From positions 454,001 through 518,000 of the forward strand of contig NZ_BCNO01000001.1 in the NCBI RefSeq assembly GCF_001514535.1: 64,000 nucleotides of DNA, given 5' to 3'. Position 1 is the first letter of the stretch. The number at the start of each line of letters is the position of its first letter. This document shows, in pieces, positions 28,724 to 43,324 of the stretch. The notes under the pieces were generated by a model that ran no database searches, was not told the origin of the DNA, and was given only the letters and a program-made list of their open reading frames with translations. The translations under genes were made by a program, and so were the position numbers. This DNA is from Thermodesulfovibrio aggregans (lineage in GTDB: Bacteria > Nitrospirota > Thermodesulfovibrionia > Thermodesulfovibrionales > Thermodesulfovibrionaceae).

Positions 28724-30313
28724 ATGTTGTTACCAGATTTCATAGAAGAGATTAAAAATTATTTAAAAATAACAATTAAAAGATATTTTTTACCAAGTTT
28801 GTCAGCTTTTTTACTTGTATTGAGTTTCCCGCCATTTGATCTTTTTTTTCTTGCCTGGTTTTCTTTTTTACCATTATTTTTCTTTTTAAATAAAGTTAAT
28901 GATTATAAGACAGTATTTAAAGGCGGTTTGATTTTTGGTTTTCTATATTTTTTAGGAAATGTTTACTGGATATACCACTCTCTTTATTACTATGGTTCTG
29001 TTCCTCTTTTATTAAGCTATATTATTGTAGGAATTCTAGCTTTATATCTTGCTTTATATTCTGCCTTCTTTTCTTTAGTATATAAAAATTTATCAAATAA
29101 TATACTATTTACCTCATTTTATGCACCTTTTATATGGGTTAGCCTTGAAGTTTTAAGAACCTATCTTTTTACTGGCTTTCCATGGGCATTGATAGGGTAT
29201 AGTCAATATAAATTTTTATTAATTACTCAAATTGCTGATATTACAGGAGTTTATGGAATTTCATATCTTGTTCTCTTATTTAACTGTTTTATCTTTGACC
29301 TATGGAACTTTAAAGAGAAAAAGACCCGCTATCCCCTTTTACCTTATATTCAAGGTATTATAACTGTAATTGCCGTTTTATTAATCTTTATTTTATGTGT
29401 AACCTACGGGATAAAAAGACTTTATGAGCATGTTGATGGTAAAGAAGTTAAAGTAGCAGTAATTCAGGGAAGTATACCTCAAAATCAAAAATGGGATTTT
29501 AATAAAGTCAATGAAATCTTAAGTATTTATAAAAATCTTACAATACAGGCTAAAACCTATAATCCACAAATTATTGTCTGGCCTGAAACAGCAGTCCCAT
29601 TTGTATTTGAGAAAAATAAATATTTCACCGAAGATTTAATACGCTTTGTTAAAGAACAAAATATATATTTGCTTTTTGGAAGTATAATGGAAAGACAAAA
29701 TGACCATTACACAAATAGTGCTGTTTTGATTGACTCAAATGGAACAATTGCATATTTCTATGATAAAATACATTTAGTACCGTTTGGAGAGTATGTTCCT
29801 CTTAGAAAAATTTTATTTTTTGTTAACAAATTAACAGTTGGTATAGGAGACTATAAAGCTGGCAGTAGTTACAACGTAGCAATCACACCATTTGGAAAGT
29901 TTGCAACATTAATTTGTTATGAGATTATCTTTCCAGAACAGGTAAGAAAATTTTATCAAAAAGGTGGACATTTTATTGTAAATATTACAAATGATGGATG
30001 GTTTGGAAATACATCAGGACCCTATCAACATTTTTCAATGTCTGTCTTTAGAGCCATTGAGAATAGAAAACCATTGATAAGAGCTGCTAATTCTGGTATT
30101 TCTGGTTTTATAGACAGTAAAGGAAGAATAATAGATAAAACAAATCTATTTGAAAGGACCTATATAGTTAAAAATATTCAGGTTAATGAAAAATTAAGCT
30201 TTTATACCAAATATGGAGATATATTTGCATATTTATGTGTTGTTTTTTCATTGATTTTTATTATAAGAAATATAAGTTTTGGAGGTAAAAAATGGTTACA
30301 TATGAAGATTTAA
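28724..30313 (+). CDS. lnt: Apolipoprotein N-acyltransferase
   Basis: A 529-aa inner-membrane protein with about seven N-terminal helices and a periplasmic nitrilase-like domain from about residue 240. The triad is visible: Glu in IVWPETAVPF, Lys in YDKIHLVPFGEYVP and Cys in LICYEIIFPE. It adds the third acyl chain to lipoproteins such as Pal and CpoB. Its last 22 bases overlap the true start of prfB. Confidence 0.95.
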   Translation: MLLPDFIEEIKNYLKITIKRYFLPSLSAFLLVLSFPPFDLFFLAWFSFLPLFFFLNKVNDYKTVFKGGLIFGFLYFLGNVYWIYHSLYYYGSVPLLLSYIIVGILALYLALYSAFFSLVYKNLSNNILFTSFYAPFIWVSLEVLRTYLFTGFPWALIGYSQYKFLLITQIADITGVYGISYLVLLFNCFIFDLWNFKEKKTRYPLLPYIQGIITVIAVLLIFILCVTYGIKRLYEHVDGKEVKVAVIQGSIPQNQKWDFNKVNEILSIYKNLTIQAKTYNPQIIVWPETAVPFVFEKNKYFTEDLIRFVKEQNIYLLFGSIMERQNDHYTNSAVLIDSNGTIAYFYDKIHLVPFGEYVPLRKILFFVNKLTVGIGDYKAGSSYNVAITPFGKFATLICYEIIFPEQVRKFYQKGGHFIVNITNDGWFGNTSGPYQHFSMSVFRAIENRKPLIRAANSGISGFIDSKGRIIDKTNLFERTYIVKNIQVNEKLSFYTKYGDIFAYLCVVFSLIFIIRNISFGGKKWLHMKI

Positions 30314-31405
30314 AAATTGTTTTAAAAGAAAATAAAGAAAAAATTTTTTCATTAAGGGACTGTCTTTGAAATAGATAAACTTAAAAAGAGATTGGAAGAT
30401 CTAGATAAAAGTCTTCAAAAAGAAGAAATCTGGCAGGATATAGAAAAATTAAAAGAAATTCAAAAAGAAAAAAACAAGCTTTTAGAAATAATCGAACCTA
30501 TTGAAAGTATTACAAACCGTTTTCTATACCTTGAAGAAGCTCTGAATATTGCTGAGTCAGAAGAGGAAGGCTATCTTCTTTTAAGAGATTTAGAGAGTGA
30601 AATAGAAGAGATAAAAAATAAAGTTGATAATCTTGAATTACAGCTTTTACTAAGTGGAGAACATGATAAAAATAACGCAATAGTATCAATTCATCCTGGT
30701 GCTGGTGGAACAGAAAGTCAAGACTGGGCTGAAATGCTTATGAGAATGTATTTAAGATGGGCTGAAAAAAAAGGATTTAATGTTAATATAATTGATTTAC
30801 AGGTAGGTGAAGAAGCTGGAATTAAGGATGTAACTTTTATTGTTGAAGGACAGTATGCTTATGGATATTTAAAATCAGAGTCAGGAGTTCACAGACTTGT
30901 AAGAATTTCACCTTTTGATGCCAATAAAAGAAGGCATACTTCTTTTGTGGCTGTTTCAGTTTTGCCTGAGATTGAGGATGATATTCAGGTTGAGATAAAA
31001 GATGAAGATTTGAGAATTGATACTTTTAGAGCTTCAGGAGCAGGTGGTCAACATGTAAATAAAGTATCATCAGCTGTTAGAATTGTTCATATTCCAACTG
31101 GTATTATTGTTACATGTCAAACAGAAAGGTCTCAACATAGAAATAAAGAAATTGCTATGAAGATTTTAAAATCAAAACTTTATGCTTTATTACAAAAAGA
31201 AAAAGAAGAAAAAATTAAATCCATTACAGGCGATAAAAAAGAAATAGCTTGGGGTAATCAGATAAGATCATATATTCTTCATCCTTATAGGTTAATAAAA
31301 GATCATAGAACTGATATTGAGGTTTATAATGTTGAAGAAGTGCTGGATGGAGATATAGATGTATTTATTAAGGCTTATCTTAAAAAGTTTTCTTCAACTC
31401 CTTAA
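30292..31405 (+). CDS. prfB: Peptide chain release factor 2, with programmed +1 frameshift
   Basis: A short first frame (25 codons from ATG 30292, RBS GGAGGT at 30281) runs MVTYEDLKIVLKEN...SLRDCL and meets an in-frame TGA at 30367-30369. The classical shift site CTTTGA is present with an internal SD-like AGGGA a few bases upstream. Skipping T30367 continues as EIDKLKKRLEDLDK to 31405, so the product is join(30292..30366,30368..31405), about 370 aa. The main frame has RF2's SPF stop-codon motif (RISPFDANK) and GGQ (GAGGQHVNK). It recognises UGA/UAA, and the shift gives autoregulation. Confidence 0.95.
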
Positions 31406-31739
31406 TTTTTTTGTTTTTAGTGTTTAGAAGTAGTTATAGGTTTTGTTTTTTTGTTTAAATTTAATTAAAAAGCTTGTTTTATTTGTTTTTTAAGTGTTTA
31501 AATTTTTACGAGGTTTTTAACAAATTTAACAAAGCTTGTTTAAGCTAACTTTATAAAAACATTAAATGTTAATAACTTTGAGGTTTTAAACATTTTATTG
31601 CTCAGTTTGTTAATAATAGGATATAATGAAATGGTTTAAAATTGGTGGTGTTTATATAATTCTTTGATTTTAAAGATTTTTTAAATTAACACGCTTTTAA
31701 CAGTAAAGTTTTTAACAAATGTTAAAAAGTTGTTGAAAA
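31406..31739. other. Candidate chromosomal replication origin (oriC) upstream of dnaA
   Basis: This 334-base gap is very AT-rich and directly precedes dnaA-dnaN-gyrB, the usual oriC neighbourhood. It has repeats: GTTTTTAACAAAT at 31513-31525 and 31708-31720, AAAGCTTGTTT at 31469-31479 and 31531-31541, and many TTAACA/TGTTAA words. I found no exact TTATCCACA box by eye. A -10-like TATAAT at 31622-31627 may belong to the dnaA promoter. Confidence 0.5.
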
Positions 31740-33056
31740 ATGGATGGAATAAATAAAATTTGGCAAAAAATTCTTGAAATCATTGCACAGAAAGTAGGAG
31801 AATCAACTTTTGAACTGTGGTTTTCTCCTATAAAGCTTATTGATATTAAAAATTCAGAGATTTTTATTGAGGTACCAAATAGATTTTTTAAGGATTGGAT
31901 AGAAGACAACTTTCCCTCAATTATTAGTGATGCCTTCTATCAGATTACAGGAAATCAAATATCTGTTCGTTATATTATTACAGGAAAGGAACAGGAAGTT
32001 TTAGTTGAGGAAAAAAGGCAGGTAGTAAAAAGAGGAAACTTAAATCCGAGATATACATTCAGCACCTTTGTTGTAGGTCCATCAAATCAGTTTGCTCATG
32101 CTGCAGCACTAAGAGTTGCTGAGAATCCGGGATTTGCCTACAATCCTCTTTTTATATATGGTGGAGTTGGTCTTGGTAAGACTCATTTAATAACAGCAAT
32201 TGGGAATTATATTCTTGATAAAAATCCAGATATGAACGTGTGTTACATGTCTTCAGAACAGTTTACAGGAGAGTTTGTTTCTGCAATAAGACATGAAAAG
32301 ATGCCAGAGTTCAGACAAAAATACAGAACTCTTGATGTATTTCTTGTAGATGATATTCAATTTATTGCTGGCAAGGACTCAACTCAGGAAGAGTTTTTTC
32401 ATACATTTAATGAGCTTTATTTCAATCAAAAACAGATAGTTATTTCAAGCGATAGACCACCTATGGAGATTTCAGATATTACAGATAGGCTTCGTTCAAG
32501 ATTTGGAATGGGACTCATTGCAGATATTCAGCCACCAGAAATAGAAACAAGACTTGCTATTTTATATAAAAAAGCTGAAATTGAAGGAATTAAACTTCCT
32601 GAAGATGTTGCATATTTTATAGCATCAAGAGTTAAATCGAATGTTAGAGAACTGGAAGGCTCTTTAATAAAGTTATGTGCATATATTTCTATTACAAAGG
32701 TTCCAATAACTATGGATGTGGCAAAACATGTTTTAAGAGACTTACTTCCCGATGAAAACAAACCAATAACAATTGATTTAATTCAGCAACATGTCTGCGA
32801 AGCTTTAGGTATAAGAGTTCAAGATATTAAGTCAAAAAAGAGAACTAAAGAGATCGCTAATGCAAGAAAAATAGCTATGTACATAACAAAAAAATTAACA
32901 AATTTATCACTTGCTGAAATAGGTAATGCCTTTGGTGGCAAGGATCATGCAACTGTGATATATGCCTGCAAGCAGATAGAAAAGGAAAGACAAAAAGATG
33001 AAGCTCTGGCAAAACTTATAGATAGCATAGTAAGAAAATTACAGGAGAATAAATAA
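31740..33056 (+). CDS. dnaA: Chromosomal replication initiator DnaA
   Basis: A 438-aa protein with the four-domain layout. Domain I opens IWQKILEIIAQKVGESTFELWFSPI. The AAA+ core has Walker A GGVGLGKTHL and Walker B VFLVDDIQFI. The C-terminal DNA-binding domain has FGGKDHATVIYACKQIE. It binds origin boxes and opens the duplex. There is no obvious RBS before the ATG, so initiation may be weak. Confidence 0.98.
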   Translation: MDGINKIWQKILEIIAQKVGESTFELWFSPIKLIDIKNSEIFIEVPNRFFKDWIEDNFPSIISDAFYQITGNQISVRYIITGKEQEVLVEEKRQVVKRGNLNPRYTFSTFVVGPSNQFAHAAALRVAENPGFAYNPLFIYGGVGLGKTHLITAIGNYILDKNPDMNVCYMSSEQFTGEFVSAIRHEKMPEFRQKYRTLDVFLVDDIQFIAGKDSTQEEFFHTFNELYFNQKQIVISSDRPPMEISDITDRLRSRFGMGLIADIQPPEIETRLAILYKKAEIEGIKLPEDVAYFIASRVKSNVRELEGSLIKLCAYISITKVPITMDVAKHVLRDLLPDENKPITIDLIQQHVCEALGIRVQDIKSKKRTKEIANARKIAMYITKKLTNLSLAEIGNAFGGKDHATVIYACKQIEKERQKDEALAKLIDSIVRKLQENK

Positions 33057-33109
33057 AATTGAAAAGCATCTGTTTTAAAAAAGTTCTAATATAATGTAGG
33101 AGGGATGAA

Positions 33110-34201
33110 ATGCATATAAGGCTAAAAAAACAGAAAATACAAGAAGCTCTTGCAAAGATTCAAAACATAGTTGAGAAAAAGAGTATAATGCCTGTATTGA
33201 ATCATTTTCTTATGGATGTGTCTGACTCTGCACATATTTTAGCTACTGATCTTGAGACAGCTGTAAAACTACCAATTGAAGTAGAAGTTTTTGAGCCAGG
33301 AAAAACCTGTATACCTGCAAGAAAATTTTATGAGATTGTAAAGGAACTTGATGAAGACATTGAAATTATGCTTTCAGAACAATGGCTTAAAATTCAATCG
33401 GGAAGATCAAACTTCAGGCTTGCAACACTGGATGCTTCTGAGTTCCCTGTCTGGCCTCAGATTGGAGATGTCACACAGATTAATCTATCAAGAGATTTGC
33501 TTCTAACAGCAATAGACAAAACAATCTATGCTTCAGGAGAGGCTGATGCAAGATATGTTCTAAATACACTTCTTTTTGAGATAAAAAACTCAGAACTTCA
33601 TGTAGTGGGAACTGATGGACATAGACTTGCTCATTTTATAACAACTGCTCCAAGTGGTTTAACAGAGCAGAAAGTTATACTGTCAAAAAAATCTCTCAAT
33701 GAACTAAAAAAGTTTTTGTCTTTAGCGGAAAATGTTTCAATGCTAATTGGTAAAACACATGTAATGATAGAGATGGATGGAGTAAGTTTTCTTAGCAGAA
33801 TGATAGAAGGTGAATATCCCAATTATGAACTATATATTCCAAGAGATAATGATAAACAGGCTATTGTTGATAAAGGTCTGTTTATAAATTCACTTAAAAG
33901 AGTTTCTGTCTTAAGTAGAGATAGACAGAATGCTGTTAAGACAGAATGGAGTGAAGACTTAGTCGTTGTTTCTTCATATGATCCAGAAGTTGGAGAAGCT
34001 CAAGATGAGCTTAGTATTGATTATCAGGGCGAACCAATTGTTATAGGTTTTAATGCAAAGTATTTAGTAGATGCTCTTGAGAGACTCACATCAGATAAAG
34101 CAAAAATTACTATGAGTGAGCCAGATAAGGCTGTATATATAACAGATGTTAATGAGACTTCTTTTGTATATGAAGCGGTTGTTATGCCACTGAGACTTTA
34201 A
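33110..34201 (+). CDS. dnaN: DNA polymerase III beta subunit (sliding clamp)
   Basis: A 363-aa clamp of normal length: MHIRLKKQKIQEALAKIQNI at the N-terminus, GTDGHRLAH in the middle and the C-terminal VMPLRL ending typical of DnaN. It forms the ring that tethers polymerase to DNA. A TATAAT at 33090-33095 and a strong AGGAGGG RBS precede it, so it may also have its own promoter 53 bases after dnaA. Confidence 0.98.
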   Translation: MHIRLKKQKIQEALAKIQNIVEKKSIMPVLNHFLMDVSDSAHILATDLETAVKLPIEVEVFEPGKTCIPARKFYEIVKELDEDIEIMLSEQWLKIQSGRSNFRLATLDASEFPVWPQIGDVTQINLSRDLLLTAIDKTIYASGEADARYVLNTLLFEIKNSELHVVGTDGHRLAHFITTAPSGLTEQKVILSKKSLNELKKFLSLAENVSMLIGKTHVMIEMDGVSFLSRMIEGEYPNYELYIPRDNDKQAIVDKGLFINSLKRVSVLSRDRQNAVKTEWSEDLVVVSSYDPEVGEAQDELSIDYQGEPIVIGFNAKYLVDALERLTSDKAKITMSEPDKAVYITDVNETSFVYEAVVMPLRL

Positions 34202-34215
34202 ACTTTGAATATTGA

Positions 34216-38934
<4,719 letters not shown>

Positions 38935-38938
<4 letters not shown>

Positions 38939-39201
38939 AAGAAGAGACTAAAAAGGCAGTAGCATTAAGATATGAAAAAGATAAAGACTCAGCCCCAAAG
39001 GTTGTAGCAAAGGGAAGAGGCTGGATTGCCGAAAAAATTATAGAGCTTGCAAGACATCATGGAGTTCCTTTAAAGGAAGATGAAACTCTTGTAGAGGTTC
39101 TTTCAAAGCTTGACCTTTATGAGGAGATTCCTGTTGAATTATACAAAGCAGTAGCTGAAATCCTTGTTTTTGTTTATCAGATTAAGGGAAAAATTAAATG
39201 A
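38935..39201 (+). CDS. FlhB C-terminal-domain homologue (YlqH-like)
   Basis: An 88-aa protein that corresponds to the part of FlhB/YscU downstream of the NPTH cleavage site: KKAVALRYEKDKDSAPKVVA, then GRGWIAEKIIELARHHGVPL and a helical end. It lacks the NPTH autocleavage motif and the membrane domain. Such stand-alone proteins can replace the FlhB tail in some bacteria. It overlaps both neighbours by 4 bases, in one run from serS to ppcA. Confidence 0.85.
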
Positions 39202-39989
39202 TGGATGTTTTAAATAAAATAGTTGAGGCTAAAAAAATAAGAGTAAGTGAGTTAAAGAAAATTAAGCCCATTGAAGAAATAAAAAAACAGGCACAGACCA
39301 TTAAAACTGTCTCCAAATTTTATAAAGCCATAAAAAAATTACCCCATGAGCCAATAAAGCTTATTGCAGAGATAAAGAAAGCATCTCCAGTTAAAGGACT
39401 GCTTAAAGAGTATGATGTTTTAAAAATGGCTGATTTATATATATCCTCTGGTGCTGATGCTATTTCAGTGATTACTGAAGAGGATTTTTTTCTTGGAAGT
39501 CCAGAGTTTTTAACAAAGATAAAAGAAAAATATCCTCATGTCCAGGTTTTAAGAAAGGACTTTATTTTTGATGAATATCAGATATATGAATCAAAGATGC
39601 TCAAAGCAGATGCTATTCTTTTAATTGCCTGCATTTTGAGTAAACAGCAGTGCAAAACCCTCTATGAAGTTGCAAAGTCTCTTCAAATGGATGTTTTATT
39701 TGAAATACACAATGAAGAAGATTTAGAAAAAGCTTTTTTTGCAGGAGTGGACATAATAGGAATAAACAACAGAAACCTTAAAACTTTTCAGGTTGAGCTT
39801 AATACTACTTTCAGGCTTAAAAAATTAATTCCTGAGGATAAAGTGGTAGTTAGTGAGTCAGGGATTTCTGAAAAAGTTCATGTTCAGGAACTTGTTAAAA
39901 ATGGTGTTGATGCGATATTGGTAGGAACATCAATTATTTTGAGCAGTAATCCAGCAGATAAGATAAAGGAGCTCAAAAATGCAAAATAG
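39198..39989 (+). CDS. trpC: Indole-3-glycerol phosphate synthase
   Basis: A 263-aa TIM-barrel enzyme. LIAEIKKASPVKG carries the catalytic lysine region, VLRKDFIFDEYQI the second strand, IGINNRNLKTFQVEL the phosphate-side loop and VVSESGI the late strand. It closes the indole ring in tryptophan synthesis. No other trp gene is near, so it is an orphan trpC, overlapping ppcA by 11 bases. Confidence 0.96.
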   Translation: MMDVLNKIVEAKKIRVSELKKIKPIEEIKKQAQTIKTVSKFYKAIKKLPHEPIKLIAEIKKASPVKGLLKEYDVLKMADLYISSGADAISVITEEDFFLGSPEFLTKIKEKYPHVQVLRKDFIFDEYQIYESKMLKADAILLIACILSKQQCKTLYEVAKSLQMDVLFEIHNEEDLEKAFFAGVDIIGINNRNLKTFQVELNTTFRLKKLIPEDKVVVSESGISEKVHVQELVKNGVDAILVGTSIILSSNPADKIKELKNAK

Positions 39990-41472
39990 AAGAATTCCAA
40001 AAGTTATGTCAACTCAACATCCTGACAATGTCTCTATTCCTTTTTTTGCAGAGACATCAGATATGTCAGGAGAGGACGAAATTCAGGAAGCCTATTATGC
40101 TTTTTCTCATCTTGGGTGCTGTGAACAGATGTGGGATAGTGAAGGAAAGGAAGTTGACAACTATGTGGTAAAAAAGCTTTTAACTAACTATGCTTATTTT
40201 TTTAAACAAAAAAGACTGGGAAGAGATGTTTTTCTTACTTTGAGAGTTCCTAATCCTGCAGTTGAAAAGGAAGAGGCAAAAATTTTGCTAGAAACCTTAG
40301 AAAGCATTCCTCGGTCTTTTGATTTAGCAAAAATTTTTTATGGAGATGAGGTTTTTCCTCCTGTTTTTGAAGTAATTCTGCCTCTTACAACATCCGCTGT
40401 AGAGCTAAATAGAATTTATTACTTTTACAAAAACTTCATTTATGAAAGACAGCATAAAAATATACATGAAAATGACATAACCTTAGCTGAATGGATAGGA
40501 AAGTTTTTGCCAGAGGAAATAAATGTAATTCCTCTTTTTGAAGATATACCCTCCATGTTAGATTGCGATAAAATTGTTTCTGAATATTTAAAAAATAAAA
40601 AAATATCTAATGTAAGAGTCTTTTTAGCTCGTTCTGATCCTGCGATGAACTATGGATTAATAAGCGCTATTCTTGCTAATAAGATTGCTTTAAAAAAATT
40701 AGAAAAACTTTCTCAAGAAAGACAAGTAGAGATATATCCAATTTTAGGAGCAGGTTCACCACCATTCAGAGGTAATTTAACCCCTTATACAGTTGACAAA
40801 GTTTTATCAGAATACTCCTCAGTTGAGACTTTTACAGTTCAGTCTGCTTTTAAATATGACAATCCAGTTGAACATGTTATTGAAGCAATAAGAAAAATTA
40901 AAAATTTTGTGAGATATCCTTTAAAGGATTTTGATGAAAATCTTGCAGTTTATTTTATTGATAAAATCTCCACTCAATATAGAAAAGAGGTTGAATATAT
41001 AGCTCCTTTAATTAATGAAGTAGCTAAATATGTGCCTAAACGAAGAATGAGAAAACTGCATGTAGGACTTTTTGGTTATTCAAGAAGTCTGGGAAGTGTA
41101 AGACTGCCCAGAGTTATATCCTTCTGCTGTGTCTGTTATTCAATAGGACTTCCTCCAGAGTTGTTAGGATTAAGCATTTTAAGTAAAAAAGAATTTGAAG
41201 AAATCAAAAATATTTATAAAAATATTGAATACGACCTGTCAATAGCAATGCAATATTTTAATCCCAAGTGCTTTGAAATTTTATCCTCTGAGGTTAGAGA
41301 AAGTTTATTAACATCCATAGAATTGGTTAATTCGTTAAACCTTTCTTATGAGCCTGATTTAAATCATAGAGAAAAAACATCACAGATTGTAAAAATTATA
41401 AAAAATGGTATTAATCATTTTATTGCTGATATTCTAATAGAGGCAGCCCATATAAGAAAATTTCTTGGTTGA
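39979..41472 (+). CDS. ppcA: Archaeal-type phosphoenolpyruvate carboxylase
   Basis: A 497-aa protein, about half the length of the usual bacterial PEPC (about 900 aa) and matching the archaeal-type PpcA family. RIPKVMSTQHPDN at the start, LGCCEQMWDSEGKEVDNYVVK and the late GAGSPPFRGNLTP and FGYSRSLGSVRLPR blocks are characteristic. It carboxylates PEP to oxaloacetate for anaplerosis. Its presence in a bacterium suggests ancient lateral transfer. It ends the serS-ppcA run and is followed by the insertion-sequence remnant. Confidence 0.93.
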   Translation: MQNRRIPKVMSTQHPDNVSIPFFAETSDMSGEDEIQEAYYAFSHLGCCEQMWDSEGKEVDNYVVKKLLTNYAYFFKQKRLGRDVFLTLRVPNPAVEKEEAKILLETLESIPRSFDLAKIFYGDEVFPPVFEVILPLTTSAVELNRIYYFYKNFIYERQHKNIHENDITLAEWIGKFLPEEINVIPLFEDIPSMLDCDKIVSEYLKNKKISNVRVFLARSDPAMNYGLISAILANKIALKKLEKLSQERQVEIYPILGAGSPPFRGNLTPYTVDKVLSEYSSVETFTVQSAFKYDNPVEHVIEAIRKIKNFVRYPLKDFDENLAVYFIDKISTQYRKEVEYIAPLINEVAKYVPKRRMRKLHVGLFGYSRSLGSVRLPRVISFCCVCYSIGLPPELLGLSILSKKEFEEIKNIYKNIEYDLSIAMQYFNPKCFEILSSEVRESLLTSIELVNSLNLSYEPDLNHREKTSQIVKIIKNGINHFIADILIEAAHIRKFLG

Positions 41473-41558
41473 GGATAAAATTGCCGTTGCAACAGAATTT
41501 AAATTTTTCTTATCATATAAAAATGTCCAAGTCCTGACTTTATCAATTAGACCCCGAA

Positions 41559-43282
41559 AATTGACATTTTAGCCTCGTAAACCCTTGATTTTACTTAATC
41601 CTATTTTTTATTTTCATTTCTGGAAAAACAAGGCACAGGTATCTATTCAGTCTTGGCAGGCTTGAAGATTTCCTGAACACAGAGTCATTTAAAAAACTTG
41701 CAAAGAGAGCATTAGGGCAGGAAGAACAAAAGCTTGAACTTAGAAAAATCTCAGAGGGAAGAATACTCAACTATGGACATTGTCTGATAAAGAAACTCTG
41801 GGATAGATTGAGTCTTGATGAATTTTTCAACTCTGTGACAGAAAACAAAAGGGCTGATATTGCAAAGGCAGTATTTTACATGACAACAAGGCATATGATC
41901 TCATCAGACAGTAAACTTGGAATGTATGAGACAAAGCAAGAGTATCTTGGATTTGAAAGTATTGGGATAAATCATCTGTACAGGGCACTTGATGTTTTAG
42001 CAGATTTTAAAGACAGTCTTGAGAAGCATCTATTCAATATGAGATATAATCTTTTTAACTCATCAGTGGATGTTGTGTTTTATGATGTAACGACCATATA
42101 TTTTGAGAGTCAGCAAGAGGATGTGTTAAGGAAGTATGGATTCAGCAAAGATGGTAAAATTGGCAGTGTTCAGATAGTGCTTGGATTACTCATAGACATG
42201 GAAGGATTTCCAATAGGATATGAAATATTTCCTGGAAACACCTTTGATGCAAAGACATTGATACCCTTTTTAGAGAAAATAAAGAAGAGATTTTCACTAA
42301 ACAGGATAATAATAGTAGCAGACAGGGGTATAAACAGCAGGCTCAACTTACTTAAGCTAAGAGAGCTTGGATTTGGCTACATAGTGGGATTAAGACTTAA
42401 GAGTGCAGATGGAGAGCTTTTAAAAGAAGTATTTAATCCAGAGGGATTTGTAGAAATACAGACAGAGGCGGGATTGTTCAAATACAAACAGATCAAGCAT
42501 ACATTTAAAGTTAAGGATGAACGAGGCAGAACAGGACAGATAACAGACACAGTAGTAATAAGCTATTCAGAAAAGAGAGCAGAAAAAGACAGGGCAGAGA
42601 GAGCCAGGCTGATACAGAAAGCCTTAAGACTGCTTGAGAGTCCCTCTGTCATAGAAGGATTAAACAAAAGAGGTGGCAAGAAATACATAAAAGCGGAAGG
42701 GAAAAGAGGATACAGTCTTGATGAGGCTCTGATAGAGCAAGACAGCCTTTTTGATGGATACTACTGTGTTCAGAGCACAGAGGAAAACCTGACAGCACAG
42801 CAAGTTCTCAAAGCCTATCACAGCCTGTGGAAGATAGAGGAGTCTTTCAGGATAATGAAACACAGCATAGAGGTAAGACCTGTATATCACTGGACAGAGA
42901 GAAGGATAAGGGGGCATCTGGTTGTGTGTTTTCTAGCTTTTTTATTTATGAGGATGCTGGAGGATGCAACAGACAGAGCAGCCACATCTGAAAGAATAAA
43001 GGAAGCCTTAAGGAGTGTCACATTGACAGAGTTTAGTCTTGATGGACAGGTATATTACTTAAAGAACAAGATTGACAGAGTAGCTAAGTCTCTATTCAGA
43101 GCATTAAAAGTAAAAGAGCCAGCCAATATAACAGCCAGAGAAGATTTCAAAATATAAACCTGCTTAAAAATCAAAAAACTACGAGTTTTGTTGTACAAAA
43201 AATTGCCATTTTTAAAAATAAAATTCAATATTTTCAATGAGTTATAAAATTTAATTGATAAACTCAGGAAAATGGGCAATTG
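41559..43282 (+). mobile_element. IS1634/IS4-type insertion sequence, decayed at the left end
   Basis: The element is inferred from a DDE transposase gene flanked by weakly matching inverted ends. The left end reads AATTGACATTTTAGCCTCGTAA from about 41559, and the right end read inward from about 43282 is AATTGCCCATTTTCCTGAGT. No target-site duplication is clear. The left end is too short to hold the missing transposase N-terminus, so an internal deletion is likely. Boundaries are approximate. Confidence 0.55.
41622..43157 (+). pseudogene. IS1634/IS4-family transposase, N-terminally truncated
   Basis: The frame is open from 41589 (after a TGA at 41586-41588) to the stop at 43157. It encodes GKTRHRYLFSLGRLEDFLNT from 41622 onwards, homologous-looking sequence ahead of the first TTG/ATG-type start at 41808. 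The DDE residues are visible: FYDVTTIYFES, IIVADRGINSR and the IS4-type E in SLWKIEESFRIMK. ATG and GTG are absent from the upstream open part, and the usual first 30 or so residues are missing. It is therefore probably inactive, or makes only a protein of about 449 aa from TTG 41808. Confidence 0.75.
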
Positions 43283-43324
43283 AAAGGAAAATTCTTAGGT
43301 TTGTGGTTACAATATTAAATTTGA

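Noticed and set aside
43200-43282. Inverted repeat AATTGCCATTTT / AAAATGGGCAATT as a separate small mobile element
   Set aside because: The right arm fits better as the right end of the insertion sequence; the left arm seems a chance or duplicated partial copy.
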